From NCBI GenBank assembly GCA_032622095.1, contig CP136061.1, forward strand, positions 218,888,373 to 218,952,372: 64,000 nt of DNA. Direction: 5' to 3'. Both the position numbers and the translations under genes were made by a program. A model generated the notes under the pieces. It was not told the DNA's origin. It was given only the letters and a program-made list of their open reading frames with translations, and did no database searches. The first letter of the stretch is position 1; the number at the start of each line of letters is the position of its first letter. Of this stretch, positions 28,861-42,035 are shown piece after piece. The DNA comes from Siphonodentalium dalli. Its lineage: Eukaryota > Mollusca > Scaphopoda > Gadilida > Siphonodentaliidae.

Positions 28861-29980
28861 TATATACATTTAGCGAAAAAGCCGCTTTTGTAAATATATT
28901 TAAATCGAAAAGTTTATCGTGACAAGATCAGCCCAAAATACCCAATAGCACCCTTGGCAAAAGTTAATAGGAACAATTTCTCTTCATGTTGAAACCCGAT
29001 GATGTATTAAGTCAATCCTGCGCGAGTCAAAATGCGCCCAAAGCATTACGCGTTCGTCTTTCCAAACCTAATGACGTATCGATGGTGTTATTAGCTTGGT
29101 TTTATGAGGCGTTACGCATTCACCGAGAAATAACTGCAACTAGCCACGTGGGCGCCGACCAATCAGAATGCTGGATTTAGTGATGACAACACTTAGTGTG
29201 TAAATATTCATAATTTAAGGGAATATCCACACATAAGCATAAGAAAACAAGACATTCCACAATGACTTTGGTTTGTTACAATTGGCCCTTGTTCACCATT
29301 CCACACCTCCACATATTCATGCAATATGACATGTTGAATGTTTGTGAAATGTGCATTTGTAATTACAGAATGTGAAGGATAACAGAACTTAGAATATTCT
29401 ATGAGAAATGTGTTTACTTGTGTTTGAAAATGCATATTTATTTATCTAGAGTGTATTAATTTGCAGGATATTTCCAGTCACTGAATTCGTTTTCTTGTTA
29501 CTCATTTCTTTGTTACGAATGCAATATGAAGCAGTGAATTTGTGATATAATTTTATGTATATATATAGAAATATATAAACAAGATGTCCAAAAATACTTG
29601 ATCTTGATTCATAGCCATCGTGGTCATTTGGGCTCCTTAACCCCAACCCAATAACTTACAAACTATGAAAATTTGAGAGCAGTGCAATTGTTAAAGATGT
29701 CATGTAATATATCTTTGTTTAAGTAAACTAAAGAACAACATGAGAACGGATACATTTGAATGCTAATTAATGCATTCACCTTGCAGTGTATAACCACACA
29801 CGATCCCAGACCACAGAAATAACTTTTATGACCAAAAAATAGGCTTCACAAAGCAAGTTGTATAACTTCTTCATTCCTCTGCCTATTTGAAAGCCCTGTT
29901 TCTCCGATTTCACTCATATACTCAAAGTACTTGATGATCATCGTGGAAGAGAAATGCCTCAAAAGCACATGGCCAATGTT
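28861..29980. other. intergenic AT-rich sequence
   Basis: A slightly GC-richer block at about 28990-29180 includes CCACGTGGGCGCCGACCAAT and an open frame of 64 codons with no known family. Otherwise featureless. Confidence 0.4.
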
Positions 29981-29987
29981 TTGCCAT

Positions 29988-30120
29988 CGAAAACTTGTTA
30001 TAATTAATGAAAACTGGCCGAGTTATGCGCAAACTGTCAACACCACCTATGTGATACATATCAATGCTACATTGTTGAAATTTTTTCTGCCATTTTTCAT
30101 TAATTATAACAAGTTTTATG
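29988..30120. repeat. short hairpin
   Basis: AAAACTTGTTATAATTAATGAAAA is mirrored by TTTTTCATTAATTATAACAAGTTTT about 80 bases later. Confidence 0.7.
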
Positions 30121-30154
30121 ATTGCATAAGAGTGGCATTGATTCTTTGTGTGCA

Positions 30155-30535
30155 TTATTAGCTCAACTTGACATCAAGTTTGAACTATTGCCATGGCTTG
30201 GTCTAGATGGGAGCTATCGATTTGAAACAAAACTCTTTGCATAACTAAATCCTTTGGCACACTCTACAGAACACATCCCTCATCCGATCATCATCACACT
30301 TCATATGGATCTTTTGGGTGACCACTAGATGGAAGCCATCAAATTTTTCCAAATTTTGTTGAAAAACATGGCCACCAGCAGCCATCTTGGATTTTAATCT
30401 TGGCATGACTAAATCCTTCACCTGTGGTATTACCTAAACATTTCAACTTCCGCTTTCCTTATCATTACATTGACTAATGTATGACATTATCCCCTTTCCA
30501 AATTGAGCTACAGTATCATTGACACTTTCATTGAG
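30155..30535 (+). mobile_element. family E element, short diverged copy
   Basis: TTATTAGCTCAACTTGACATCAAGTTTGAACTATTGCCATGGCTTGG ... CATGGCCACCAGCAGCCATCTTGGATTT ... AAATTGAGCTACAGTATCATTGACACTTTCATT matches both ends and one core unit of the element at 26284. Confidence 0.8.
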
Positions 30536-31090
30536 GCATGGGTTCGAATGGTAGGTGTGACCATATGCCATGACAAATGGCAGCAGTATCATCCTGCCGA
30601 ATGCCCTTTGCATTGGGATTGGTAACTGAAAGGACCAATCATATTGGTGAATATTTCATGTAACACCAAAATTCAAGGCTCCCTTAATATGACAAAACTA
30701 AGATAATCTGTCTAAATCGAGGCTATTCCAAGGTTAGGACTATTTTCTATTATAAATTGAAGGCCATTCTGGAATAAAAGTAGACAGATTGCATCCTCCA
30801 TATATATACTCTTATTTTCTGATCCATCATAAAATGAAAGGACCAAGTTTTGGGTTTAAACAATCCAGAATGTTTTAAAGGACAAATAAGCAGTGTGACA
30901 TACATACAGATCTATCCATGGATTCCACTGCTTACCATGGCACTTCCTATGGAGATCAAAAAGAATATATTGACTTCAGTCTTGATTTTGAAAATAGGAG
31001 GTGCAATATAAATTACTCGCCTGTATTTGAGGTGAGACACCATATCGAATATCAAAGCTCAAACACTGGGAAATTTTTTGTAATAAATAT
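30536..31090. other. intergenic sequence
   Basis: A B-box-like GGGTTCGAATGG at ~30541 lacks a plausible A box upstream. No gene was recognised. Confidence 0.35.
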
Positions 31091-31098
31091 ATGTTTAG

Positions 31099-31196
31099 GT
31101 TATAACCCACTTGGGTATCTGTACAAGAAATACAGACCAAGATGCATAGCACCGCCGTCTGTATGTCTTGTACAGATACCCCAAGTGGGTTATAAC
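31099..31196. repeat. 98-bp hairpin
   Basis: GTTATAACCCACTTGGGTATCTGTACAAG is mirrored by CTTGTACAGATACCCCAAGTGGGTTATAAC. Confidence 0.85.
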
Positions 31197-31883
31197 AGAT
31201 TCACACTCCCGAGTAATACTGAATGAAGCCACTTTCAATACAATGATTACCTATCAATTACAATTCAATCAATGGTTAATTGAATGGTTCGTGGTGTTAT
31301 ATATTCCTGCTGCACAAGTCAAATATCTGTTGACCATGGGAGCACTTACATGGGTATTATTTATCAGTGTTGATCAACCATTTTGTCTCCGAATTGAAGT
31401 GTTTATTCCAACGACGTGTTTCTAGATAAAACAGATTCTGCCATGTGATAATAAAATTTTGTAGAGGTTATGGTTATTTTCATCTTGGAATTTGGCACTG
31501 TCCACACTGCTCTCCTGCTCAGCTTACACTCCAATCAATGCCAATTTCTTGGTGAGTTTAGCTCAAATCTACTTTGGCCCCAGCGAAATGCACATTCATA
31601 CAAGAAATACTGTTCATGGATTTGAGCGGTTTGATTATCCGAGGGGTGTGAATTGGTTTATAACAAATAACACGACACCACCCAACTTGGAAACTAGCGT
31701 GTTGTATATATCAAGTAAAGGTAACCTTGATATTGGTCACTTGTGCATATTGAACTTGCATTCACTGATCATTTTATTCCTTTCCAATGCAGTTTAATTC
31801 CACACACTGGTCACGTGATATTTATTTTGCGGGTGCACAGAAAATAGCAACTAAAAATATTAAGATTGATTCTATCCTGACCT

Positions 31884-32005
31884 TTAACCCTTTCAGTGCC
31901 AAGTCCGATTTTTGTATCAACCCATATTTCCTTCATCATTTTTTCAAATTTATTCAAGGAAATATGGGTTGATACAAAAATCGGACTTGGCACTGAAAGG
32001 GTTAA
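31884..32005. mobile_element. family B TTAA MITE, internally deleted (122 bp)
   Basis: TTAACCCTTTCAGTGCCAAG TCCG... to ...CGGACTTGGCACTGAAAGGGTTAA. The central GATTATAATAATGTG...GGAAAGAGCT part of the 215-bp form is missing. Confidence 0.9.
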
Positions 32006-32880
32006 ACTGACGGGTGTCAAGTCTAATATTCAATTGCAACATGCACCACTATCTCTGGATTTCCATAAATGATCCCTCAGATATAACAAGTGCAACGCCA
32101 AGCATTGCATATGCCCCCCACGCTCAGTTTAGAGATTGGGCAATACTAAATATTTGTATGGATGGAAACTTTTCTAAATCTAGGAAGTGGGTATCCTTTC
32201 CCGGATTCAATTGTGCTTTGGTATGATGATTGCACAGCTTGGGGTAAAGGATATCGACTTACTCCATGTTTCGTCCATTCATTTTCACCAGAGTTACAGC
32301 CTTGTTTGACTTGGGAATTACTGAATTTTGTGTCTATGTGCATTTCAGCTTGTTACTTTGGCATGGTTCATCAGATTTGGTTGCACTTTGTTGTGTTGAT
32401 AGCCCAGTTAGGGGTCTGTCTTTCAGTCCTTCAAAACAAATCCCCTTGTAACTTGGGCGTAAATTATCAGATTCCATTGTCGTTTGACATGGCGATAGCA
32501 CATGTTGAGGGGAAAGGATACACATATAATTTGACGGACGGATGGGGCCCTCCTACAGGGGTCGGGGGCATAATAAGAAATGCAGAATCCTGATTTGAAA
32601 GAATACCATGGCACTATGAATTAGACATATGGACAAAATATCAAAAGAACCAAGAACAGTGCAAATTTTAATTCTGCGGAATAGAGCTTACATTCTGAGT
32701 ACAATTTACTGTATATCCATGTACATGTATATTTATAAAATGATATGCAAGAAGACTAGAAAATCATGAAGAAACTGTATCTAATTTACTGACAATAAGC
32801 TATACAGTAACTTTCCTTTGAAATATTTAACGCTGCCTCTGATAAATGACAGGTGTATATTGGAGAATGTCAATGTCACA
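32006..32880. other. non-coding region with long chance open frames
   Basis: Overlapping open frames of 60-143 codons occur on both strands (e.g. 32162-32593). None has a recognisable domain, and repeated blocks such as GGGTATCC and GGGGTAAAGGATA suggest decayed repeat sequence. I do not annotate a gene here. Confidence 0.4.
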
Positions 32881-33226
32881 CCTAAAGGGTACTGTACACT
32901 AAATCCGGCCATTTATGGCACCATCTCCTTTTATACTCAACAGAATATATGCAACAAATGAATAAATTTGAGCCATCAATTAGTGCATAATGCACTCATG
33001 TACTCTATGAACGATACAAACAACATGGAAATTATAATGAAAATGAATTTATAACTGAGTCATAAATTCATTTTCATAATAATTACCATGTTGTTTATAT
33101 TGTTCATTGAGCACACGAGTGTATTTTGCACTAATCCACAGCTCAAATTCATTCATGTGTTGCATAATTATATTCTGTTGAGTATAAAAGGAGAAAGCCC
33201 AGATTTAGTGTACAGTGCCCTTTTAA
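32881..33226. mobile_element. 346-bp palindromic MITE
   Basis: CCTAAAGGGTACTGTACACT AAATC is mirrored by GATTTAGTGTACAGTGCCCTTTTAA. The arms of ~160 bp are alignable throughout (TATACTCAACAGAATATATG, TTTGAGC, AACAACATGG, ATGAATTTAT). Confidence 0.8.
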
Positions 33227-33489
33227 CACATCGGTATACTATAATTATAATGTTCCATGTCTGTGGCAGAACAATCCGTTAAATGATAGCTAAATTATAA
33301 TCAATATAGTCAATAAGCAGATTGTAACAATTAAGTGACCTGTTTCACATGAGTAGAGGTTACATATTATATGGACTATAATATAGTATGTCTCACTTTA
33401 AAGACATATTATGTGCTTATTTCACCAAATCAAACTGATTTATTACAACTTAGTCACTGACTCACTGCACTCGTTTGAAGAATTCATAA

Positions 33490-33725
33490 TTAACATTTCC
33501 ATGACTGCAGCAGATTCCTGATTTTTTTTCTCGAAAACCATCTACCATAGGGAGCCTCGCATACATAAGAGAATACATTGGCCTAACGATATTTACCCAC
33601 CTGGTATGCCAGTGATTCTCTTATATATGTGAGGCTCCCTATGGGAGACTCGCATATATAAGAGAATCTACTGGTACAGGATCATTAATGCTGCACCAGC
33701 ACATCTTCCGTCATGAAATGATTAA
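33490..33725. mobile_element. family D TTAA MITE with a deletion in the left half
   Basis: TTAACATTTCCATGACTG...GCCTCGCATACATAAGAGAATACATTGGCC ... CACATCTTCCGTCATGAAATGATTAA. The first internal palindrome has lost one arm. Confidence 0.8.
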
Positions 33726-34260
33726 ACTATTACTGTCAAAATATACTGTCAACAACATCAGCTGTGCCATTTTGTTAAACACAAAGTCTGAACTGTGCAG
33801 AAATGTAAACAAACAGCCCTTCATTCATCCCGATCAAATCACTGAGAAACAATCGAGAATGATTTCGCCAACCAGAGTCACTTTATTTAATTAAATAAAA
33901 TAATAGAGTTGTATGCTGGCAATTTTGATAAAAAAAACTTATGGAAATACCTGCGTTGAGCAAGTTTATTTGTTGTGAGATGCAACCGACCGTTTCAATC
34001 CATTTAAGATAGGAATGGGGGAACTATGGCCTGGTCGTTGTCAGCATTTAGAACCTAGGGGTCTCATTATTGAGTGATATTTTCCTCCAATAGGTATGGA
34101 GGAATAAATTGTTACAGTCTGTCGATGCTTGAAGAATGACTTTGACATTTTCAATATAAACCTTACAAATGACTCAGTCTCAAATGAAAAAGAAAATCAA
34201 AACAGTAGTGTATCTATCGCTGAAAGTCAACGCTGTTCAAGGATATTCATCATAATTTAC

Positions 34261-34323
34261 AGAATGTCCATGCTTTGAATGTCCATGCCTTGAATGTCCA
34301 TGCTTTGAATGTCCATGCCTTGA
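34261..34323 (+). repeat. 16-bp tandem repeat, about four copies
   Basis: GAATGTCCATGC[TC]TT is repeated head to tail, the copies alternating T and C at one position. Confidence 0.85.
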
Positions 34324-35328
34324 TTTGCTATTTGTCGGATTGAAGGTCCAGCAGGATCTTTATAAGTGCATCAAAAAGTAGTTATCACCAAAAGTTTGCC
34401 ATTTTTTTGGCATTTAGGATTTACCTCTGACTGAATGGAAAATCCCTTTTCTGGAAGATGTGTGCCCCCACCCCCTCCCCTTGCCCCTGGTTGCTTCTGA
34501 ATTTACTACATTACGCTAGATGCCCGAGTACTTTCCCCTTTTTTATTACTGTCCTAGTTTCATCTTTTACTCTCAGAGGAAATGATTCCTGAACGAGTTT
34601 TGTATTCCAGCCATGGATTTCTTGAGATATGCTGGACAATTTTTAAGCAGAAACCAAAATTATGAAAACAGTGAAAGCTTGCAATATGGAAAAATTTTAA
34701 CACAAAAATTTATACATATGCTGATTTTTTTTAACAGACAACATACCAGATAAACATATTTAAAAAACAAGATAACAATACAAACATTACAATTGGAAGT
34801 TTATCAACATGATGGAACAATTGGAATAGACTATTTTTGGTCAAATCAGCTGGATCTGAGAGCAGAAAATTAGACATTAACTCTTGTCAGAAATCTGACA
34901 GTTTTATGAACAATTTAGCATAAATGACATTTCTTGTGCTATACTATTATATATCTGTTGATGGGAAAATTCTGTCAAGGACAGGTGACTATAATATGTT
35001 AAAAACATCCACACAATGCTGAAGCATGAGCAATGGTTGCATATTATATGGGCTGTAAACTATAATATTGTTCGCTTCAATTTGCTGTCACCCAGAGAGC
35101 ATGTGAAAACTGATACTAAATGTCGTGGTAGTAGGAGGGCGCGAAACGCCCAGGATGGTCGAAAAGATCGAGAGATCTTCTCCTTCACCCTGATACTAAA
35201 TGGATTCTCCAACTCAGTAGTTATAAAAATATACATGGGAATGGTCTATTATTCACTTAGAGGGGTGTTCAAGAAAAATAAGCAGACCACAGATAATAGA
35301 AACTGCAGAAGGAGTCCTATTTATTGGA

Positions 35329-35400
35329 GGGAAATGTTCAGATAATAAGTTTAGCATACGACAAATGGTCATTTGTTGAACTTATTATCTGAACATTTCC
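35329..35400. repeat. 72-bp hairpin
   Basis: GGAAATGTTCAGATAATAAGTT...AACTTATTATCTGAACATTTCC. A diverged half-copy lies inside the family H element at ~44430-44460. Confidence 0.85.
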
Positions 35401-35443
35401 AATGTGATAACTACTCGTTAATGATGCTTTAGTATATAAATGG

Positions 35444-36164
35444 TTAAAGGGACTCAAGACCTTCGAAGTACAATAATGCAGTAAATAATCGACTCCTTAA
35501 CCACAGCAGAATTATGGGTAATTTTTCAGGATTTAGTCGGAAATATGACTTGTTGCATTCCATCGGAAAGCTCTCGGTGAGCCATATTTCCGACTAAATC
35601 CTGAAAAATTACCCATAATTCTGATGTGGTTAAGGGGTCGATTATTTACGGCATACTGTAAGTTCATGCAAAATAAAATAAATTTGATAAAATTTTGTAA
35701 AACACTTATCCTCAATAAGTAGATGCAAACATAGATTGACTTTGTTCATTATTAATAACTCTCCAATAACGAGATTTAACATATCAGAACCATTGTTATG
35801 TAAACATTATGGCGCTGTGGCATTACTGATCAATTTCCAATTAGTCCAATAAGATTCCAATGTTTAATCAAAACTTGACGGTAAACAGTGAAAAAGGTCA
35901 AAGCATTGACAAATATTCTGAAAATCATATTCAGAATTTCAGACTAAAATATTTGAACTTACTACACGATTAGTGCTGTTTTTTACAAATCACTGTAACA
36001 GTTTTGTTTTCGCCAAATTTATTTCGTCATTGGAGAACTATCAATAATGAATATAAGAACAAAGTTTATCTATTTCTCCGTGTTCTTCTTTGTGGTGATA
36101 TTTTTTACATACTTTTATATTTTTTTTCACATTTAGCCACTGCGATTGCCTGGAGTCCCTTTAA
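35444..36164. mobile_element. family M TTAA element, copy 1 (with a nested family A MITE)
   Basis: TTAAAGGGACTCAAGACCTT ... TGCCTGGAGTCCCTTTAA. Both termini are TTAA plus a 10-bp inverted repeat. The interior is alignable with the copy at 42407-43398. A family A MITE interrupts it at 35469-35660, where copy 2 reads straight through (CAAGACCTTAGAATTGGGTTCATGC). Confidence 0.8.
35469..35660. mobile_element. family A MITE nested in family M copy 1
   Basis: TA|CAATAATGCAGTAAATAATC...GGCATACTG|TA, 192 bp. The centre is shortened compared with the 217-bp form. Confidence 0.85.
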
Positions 36165-36353
36165 CGAAACATAACATGTAACCATATCAATAGTGGGTGA
36201 ATTTTCTCCCACCATACATATAGAATATAGTCTAAATTCAAGTGCGTAGTGTGAAGAATTCTGATATCAATATGGCTCTTATGTCCTGAAAATGGGAGAT
36301 AATCATCTGCTCTCAGCTCTCAGATTGGAATATTTTAAGAAACATAATGGTCA

Positions 36354-36604
36354 TTAACCCTTTCAGTGCCAAGTCCGATTTTTGTATCAACCCATATTTC
36401 CTTGATCATTTTTCAAATTTATTGATTATAATGTGATACATTGATGGAAAGAGCTATTTATTGATTATAATGTTATCCATTGATGGAAAGAACTCTTAGA
36501 GCTCTTTCCATCGATGTATCACATTATTATAATCAATAAATTTGAAAAATGATCAAGGAAATATGGGTTGATACAAAAATCGGACTTGGCACTGAAAGGG
36601 TTAA
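36354..36604. mobile_element. family B TTAA MITE (251 bp)
   Basis: TTAACCCTTTCAGTGCCAAG ... GCACTGAAAGGGTTAA with an extra tandem copy of the TTATTGATTATAATGT...GATGGAAAGA block near the centre. Confidence 0.9.
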
Positions 36605-37033
36605 AACATGTTTCTTAATTTGAGGGGCTCCAGTTAAATTTGTCATCATGAAAATAGTACCACCGAGTCATAATCTCCGGCCGGGTTCATTTTATAATAA
36701 TCAAACAATTCATGCCCATATTAAAGTATCATTACAAATCACCACACAGTTTACACAATGTTTCCAAGGTTTATCAAGCAATAATTGCAGCCTCCACTGT
36801 ATAAAAAGCGATGAACACCTACATCACTTCAAGCCTAGTATGTGCACACGCTCGCTGCATGTTGTTATTGGGGAGACTGTGTTGGAATTTGAACGATATG
36901 TTATTTACAATTGTTTTGGTAGTTTCGAAAAGTTGTTCATGTTATTAATGTTCTATTAAAATATAACTGGTGTATGATTATAAGGAATGACTGGAAGATC
37001 AATTGGGGTCATTGGTTTTGACCGGTAGAGTAA

Positions 37034-37431
37034 TTAACCCTTTACCAAACAGAACGGCCCTGTGCCAATGCATTCTCTTATATATGCGAGTCGACCATAG
37101 GTCGCCTCGCATATATAAGAGAATGCATTGGCTTAACACATTAAAAATTATAAAATTGTTAAAGAATGTAAGAAAAAATGGTAAAGTGTTAAAAAAAGAT
37201 TTTGTTTAGGCCAATGCATTCTCTTATATATGCGAGGCGACCTATGGTCGACTCGCATATATAAGAGAATGCATTGGCACAGGGCATAATTGTAACTATC
37301 ACAATGTGGTCAAGGAGCCGGTTCCAATGATATCCATATTTGTATGGTTCTATTGAGACAGACCGAAGATATTTTAGGCTGTTGAAGCTTTATTTGGCCG
37401 GTTTTGGCCGGTTTGTTGGGTAAAGGGTTAA
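37034..37431. mobile_element. family C TTAA MITE (398 bp), inverse orientation
   Basis: Reverse-orientation copy of the element at 27974: TTAACCCTTTACCAAACAGA ACGG ... GGCCGGTTTTGGCCGGTTTGTTGGGTAAAGGGTTAA. The two internal palindromes are intact. Confidence 0.9.
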
Positions 37432-37794
37432 ACCCAGAGGTTGAATTTAGTGATGCTATCTCACACAGCATTAACATTGTTTTCAGTTACTTTTTCCATT
37501 CTGTTCAGTTTCTATATCCCCTAATTTGCATAATCGAGGTAACTACCGTAATGGGTGAACACCAACTTTAACTGGGGAACTTCAATTTGATCCTAGGTCT
37601 CCCATAGCAGTTGTCCTAAGCAGAATGAGGTTCCTAGAGGGTGAATTTGGTGGTGCTAGCCCACTGTGCAGGATAGCCCCACTAAATTAACCCTCTGGGG
37701 ACCTCATTCTTCAAATTTCAGACACATCGAGGCTTGCTTGTGGGTGAGGCTCAATATCCAGGGTTTCTGTAGTTGTCCATCAGATACAGTAATG

Positions 37795-38001
37795 CCCTAA
37801 ATAATCGACTCCTTAACCACAGCAGAATTATGGGTAATTTTTCAGGATTTAGTCGGAAATATGGCTTGTTTCCATTCTCGGAAAGCTCTCAGTGAAAGCT
37901 TTCCGATGAATAGCAACAAGCCATATTTCCGACTAAATCCTGAATAATTTACCCATAATTCTGCTGTGGTTAAGGAGTAGTTTATTTAGGGCATTACTGT
38001 A
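37795..38001. mobile_element. family A MITE
   Basis: TA|CAGTAATGCCCTAAATAATC...GGGCATTACTG|TA, palindromic, with a small deletion at the centre. Confidence 0.9.
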
Positions 38002-40550
38002 GATGTCGCCACAATACACTAGGATTATCCAATTAAGGGAATTTGCTGACAATTATAGATTGACAACTATCATTGATTACGGATTACAAAAAAAACTACT
38101 TTGTTTACAAAACAAACCCAGCTGATAAATATGACTGAGTGTTTTTATCTGAATAGCTTGACACAAACCATGGTCAACAAACACATGATAATGTTATCAA
38201 TCCACATGAAACACATATAATTATTTCACATGACCTTTTAAATTTTTCTAATACAATAATTACATGGAAAAGTCATTGTTCAGCAAATGTTTTTTGTATG
38301 ACTGAAGCCTATTCATTTACACTAGAATCTGATTATAGAGTGTAATAAATAATAAGTTTTTTCATAATAGCCTAATACAGATATAGATGAAAGAACAAAA
38401 CGAACATTTCAGTACCTTAAAGACAGACCTATTACTACCTGGCAGGTGATATGCTACGTGTCAGGTGATATGCTATGTGGCAGATGATATGCTTGACTGC
38501 ACAGAGTGTATTATTAGCTCCGTTAAATTTTTGTTTAAAATGCCAACTTCAACTAGATCACATATTAAATAAACATAATTGTCAAAACCAATTAACGATT
38601 CATTCTACTAATATAACATAGATAAGAGAGGAGTGATAGTTTGGACATGTGTATGGTGGGTAGGATATATAAGTTTATACATGCTCAATAAAATCCAGCC
38701 TCCCATCATCAAAGTGATCTCCTGTTTAAATTTTTTTTTTATGTGAACTTATTTTATTGCATTTTTAATAATTTATCGTAATCTGTGGGAGCTTCTCTCT
38801 TAATAAAGATACAGCCCTAAAAAATTAGGAAACCGCCAAATGCCAAATTAAATGCTATGGCATGTTAGATTCCACATGTTGCCACAGAATTTCACATGGA
38901 ATTGCTTATTGCAGTGGCCAATTTTGCAATTTTTGAATATACATCTATATATATTATTAATATCCTTTTAATTATGCTGTGCAATATCTCAATTTTCTGA
39001 TCATTGCTACTATTCCTTCAAATTTGCAATGACAATAGGTGACTAAATTTTATAATTCTGAGCATTTATTCAAAACAATAAAAGGGAGATTCTTGACAAG
39101 ATATGTTCTACTTTAAAAATAAATTGCAGTAAAAACTGTTTGACATTCCTGAAATGAACATCAGTGTCATTTGACGAGAGACAGGTTTCATTGATATTGA
39201 AGTTCATGCTTCAAATAGCAATCCATTGTTTGTCGGGGGTAGCTGTACATGATTTCTCAGGTTGTAGGATGGCTGAAAAATAGATAAATAAGTACCTGTG
39301 GGGCATAAATGCCAGTGTAGCTGGTGCTAAGTGACGCATTACTGGTTTGATGGTTTAATTATTTTACAAAGCTGTGAAAGTTCACAAAGATAGAAGAGAT
39401 TTTGATGCATAACATGATTTTTCCTATTCAATACAGGCCAACTCCATGTGATAGCCTATGGGGAAAATAGCCTGATTTCTCTCCCCTGAATGTTTTCATC
39501 AGTGCTTGCAAATACTTTGAAATTTCTGTGATAACTTTTTTTCTATTTCATGTATCAGTTGCGGACATTAGTTTATGCTGACTATTCCTGTCTAAATTAA
39601 TAATTGATGAGGATTATGCCAAGGATAATGGCTCAATATACACAAAGTTCAGTACCCCGTCCCAAGTTGGTCAAATTTGTGTATTACTACCTGAATAAGT
39701 GTAGAGTAGGCTGACAGGTTCGACAGATGATTGGGCATAACACAATGGAAACAATGGAGAATAAATTAAAAGAAGCGAACGCAAGCAATAAATTGAGCTA
39801 AGAAGCAAAAGCGACATGGTGATTGGTATAATTTGCAGTTGAAAGCATTATTTTAGACTCCTTATCCAAACAAAAATTTATTCATATGGGCACTTATCTG
39901 GACCACCTAAAATGTTAAAACGTTAATGATTACAAAGAGTAGTTTTGTTCAATCAAAATAGTGGTTTAATCCAAATGATAGAGAATATTAAAGAGTTATG
40001 TCCATTACATATGTTATTCTATGAAACTTGGCGGCATGAGTTGGGATCGGTTCTCAATGTACTCACATCAATCCAAAATTGGATAGATGGAAATATTGTA
40101 CCATGCCACATATATAAGTGCAACCTTTATAATATTAAAAGCATGTCATAGCAGATTTATATATAAGGCTGTTATATATATAGTGGTTACAAATATAAAA
40201 TGGATATTTATCCGTATCTCACCAAATTAAAGGTGTCTGCAACCATTCATTTTTACTATTGAACATTAAACAGAGGCCACAGAGACTGGATTGGAAGGAA
40301 AATATTTCTTCATGGATACTATAAAAGGTAGCTTTCAACTAAACACCAATCATTCCTGATGAGTTACAACAGAGAAACCCTGTGATACATAATGTCCTTA
40401 TTTCCACAGTGATGATTATTATACCATGCAGTGTAAGTGTAATTATCAAAACATAGTTAAATAAAAAGAATGGTCCCAAACCTGAAAAATTTGGACTAGA
40501 AATATATCAGGTAGATCAGTTATATCACAAAAGATTTGGAGAATATAATT
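38002..40550. other. 2.5-kb intergenic AT-rich stretch
   Basis: The only structured item is a ~20-bp tandem at 38441-38492 (GGTGATATGCTA.GTG). No gene, RNA or transposon end was recognised. Confidence 0.45.
38441..38492 (+). repeat. ~19-bp tandem repeat, three copies
   Basis: GGCAGGTGATATGCTACGTG, TCAGGTGATATGCTATGTGG and CAGATGATATGCT follow one another. Confidence 0.75.
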
Positions 40551-40557
40551 AACACTT

Positions 40558-40907
40558 CAGGCCAATGTAAATAATTTGCTAGATTTACATCCAACTTTTT
40601 CAGAAAATTGGGGCGGGAGGGCAAAAATTATTTTTTATATTTTATTCTTCCTAACATAAATGGTCATGAACAGTTCCATATATTGAAGCAGTATCCATAT
40701 ATCTTATATAATACAAGGTGATTTCGATTGTCAAATTTGATCAAAATAGACTGATTAATGGGTCATTGAAATGTAATTTGACGCTTAAGGCATGAGAAAA
40801 AACTTTACATCAAAGTTGTTCAAATAAAAACAAATTGAGGAGGGGACTAAAAATAGGGTCCGGAGAGGAGGTAAATCTAGCCATTTTTTTTAAATATTGG
40901 CCTTAGG
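40558..40907. mobile_element. ~350-bp element with inverted ends
   Basis: CAGGCCAATGTAAATAATTTGCTAGATTTACATCC and, reading in from the right, GGCCAATATTTAAAAAAAATGGCTAGATTTACCTCC. Only the outer ~35 bp are inverted. Confidence 0.6.
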
Positions 40908-41274
40908 TTCCAGCACAGAATAATTCACCTCAATATAGAATTGGAATATCTATGGTAACAACATTGGGGGAACATTTGTATGGAATAGGAAAATTAAGAG
41001 CTGTTAGACGTGTCTTATAATTTATCAAGAAACATTCTCTGCAGATTAAGATTTGAGAGTTTGTTTGTTGAAATAATACACGAAGATATTAATGTAGAAA
41101 CATAGATAAACATAAAGGAGAAAACAAATATAATTAACAGTCCTTAACAAAATTATTCGTCATGTATATGAATTTCTATCTTATAATTATTAGGAACTTA
41201 ATCACAAGTCAATCAATAAAATCTGGTCTAACCTTCAATGGAGGGATTTTTAATTTTAATGACTTTTCATACTG

Positions 41275-41633
41275 TATACACCCATCAGTAAGCCCGGGGG
41301 CTCATTAATTGTGGGACTAGGCTAACCTTCGAGGACCCCCCACATGCAAAATCTCAGTTTGCATTCATAGTGCTAATCTAATGCCGTGTTTTATATTAAT
41401 CATTTCAATATATGTTGTAGATAAAGAGAGCATATTTCTTTGATGTATATGTGGATATGTGCATGAATTTTTTTCATCATGATTCAGAGTTAATCTGACA
41501 TCAATGTATACTCACCCTCTATGTTCTAAAAATGGGGGTGGGCTTATCTTCGAGGACCACCCTATGATTCTTTTGGGAGCAAAAACATTAGACTGGGCTT
41601 ATCCACAGGGAAAGGCTTACTGACAGGTGTATA
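41275..41633 (+). mobile_element. family J MITE, complete
   Basis: TATACACCCATCAGTAAGCC ... GGCTTACTGACAGGTGTATA (359 bp). The ends show TA plus an 18-bp inverted repeat. The interior carries paired GCTTATCTTCGAGGACCACC-type blocks. It directly abuts the family C element at 41636. Confidence 0.85.
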
Positions 41634-41635
41634 CA

Positions 41636-42035
41636 TTAACCCTTTACCCAACAAACCGGCCAAAACCGGCCAAATAAAGCTTCAACAGCCTAAATTATCT
41701 TCGGTCTGTCTCAATAGAACCATACAAATATGGATATCATTGGAACCGGCTCCTTGACCACATTGTGATAGTTACAGTTAGCCCAGTGCCAATGCATTCT
41801 CTTATATATGCGAGTCGACCATAGGTCGCCTCGCATATATAAGAGAATGCATTGGCCTAAAAAAAAATCTTTTTTTAACACTTTTTACCATTTTTTCTTA
41901 CATTCTTTAACAATTTTATAATTTTTAATGTGTTAAGCCAATGCATTCTCTTATATATGCGAGGCGACCTATGGTCGACTCGCATATATAAGAGAATGCA
42001 TTGGCCCAGGGCCGTTCTGTTGGGTAAAGGGTTAA
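41636..42035. mobile_element. family C TTAA MITE (400 bp)
   Basis: TTAACCCTTTACCCAACAAA CCGGCC ... CAGGGCCGTTCTGTTGGGTAAAGGGTTAA, same orientation as 27974, with both internal palindromes intact. Confidence 0.9.

Larger units (their letters stand above)
33726..35443. other. intergenic region with minor repeats
   Basis: A 16-bp tandem lies at 34261-34323 and a hairpin at 35329-35400. No gene recognised. Confidence 0.4.

Noticed and set aside
30536-30560. B-box-like GGGTTCGAATGG suggesting a tRNA or SINE
   Set aside because: No A box at a suitable distance and no cloverleaf can be drawn.
32162-32593. 143-codon open frame
   Set aside because: No recognisable domain, several overlapping frames of similar length on both strands, and no splice or promoter context.
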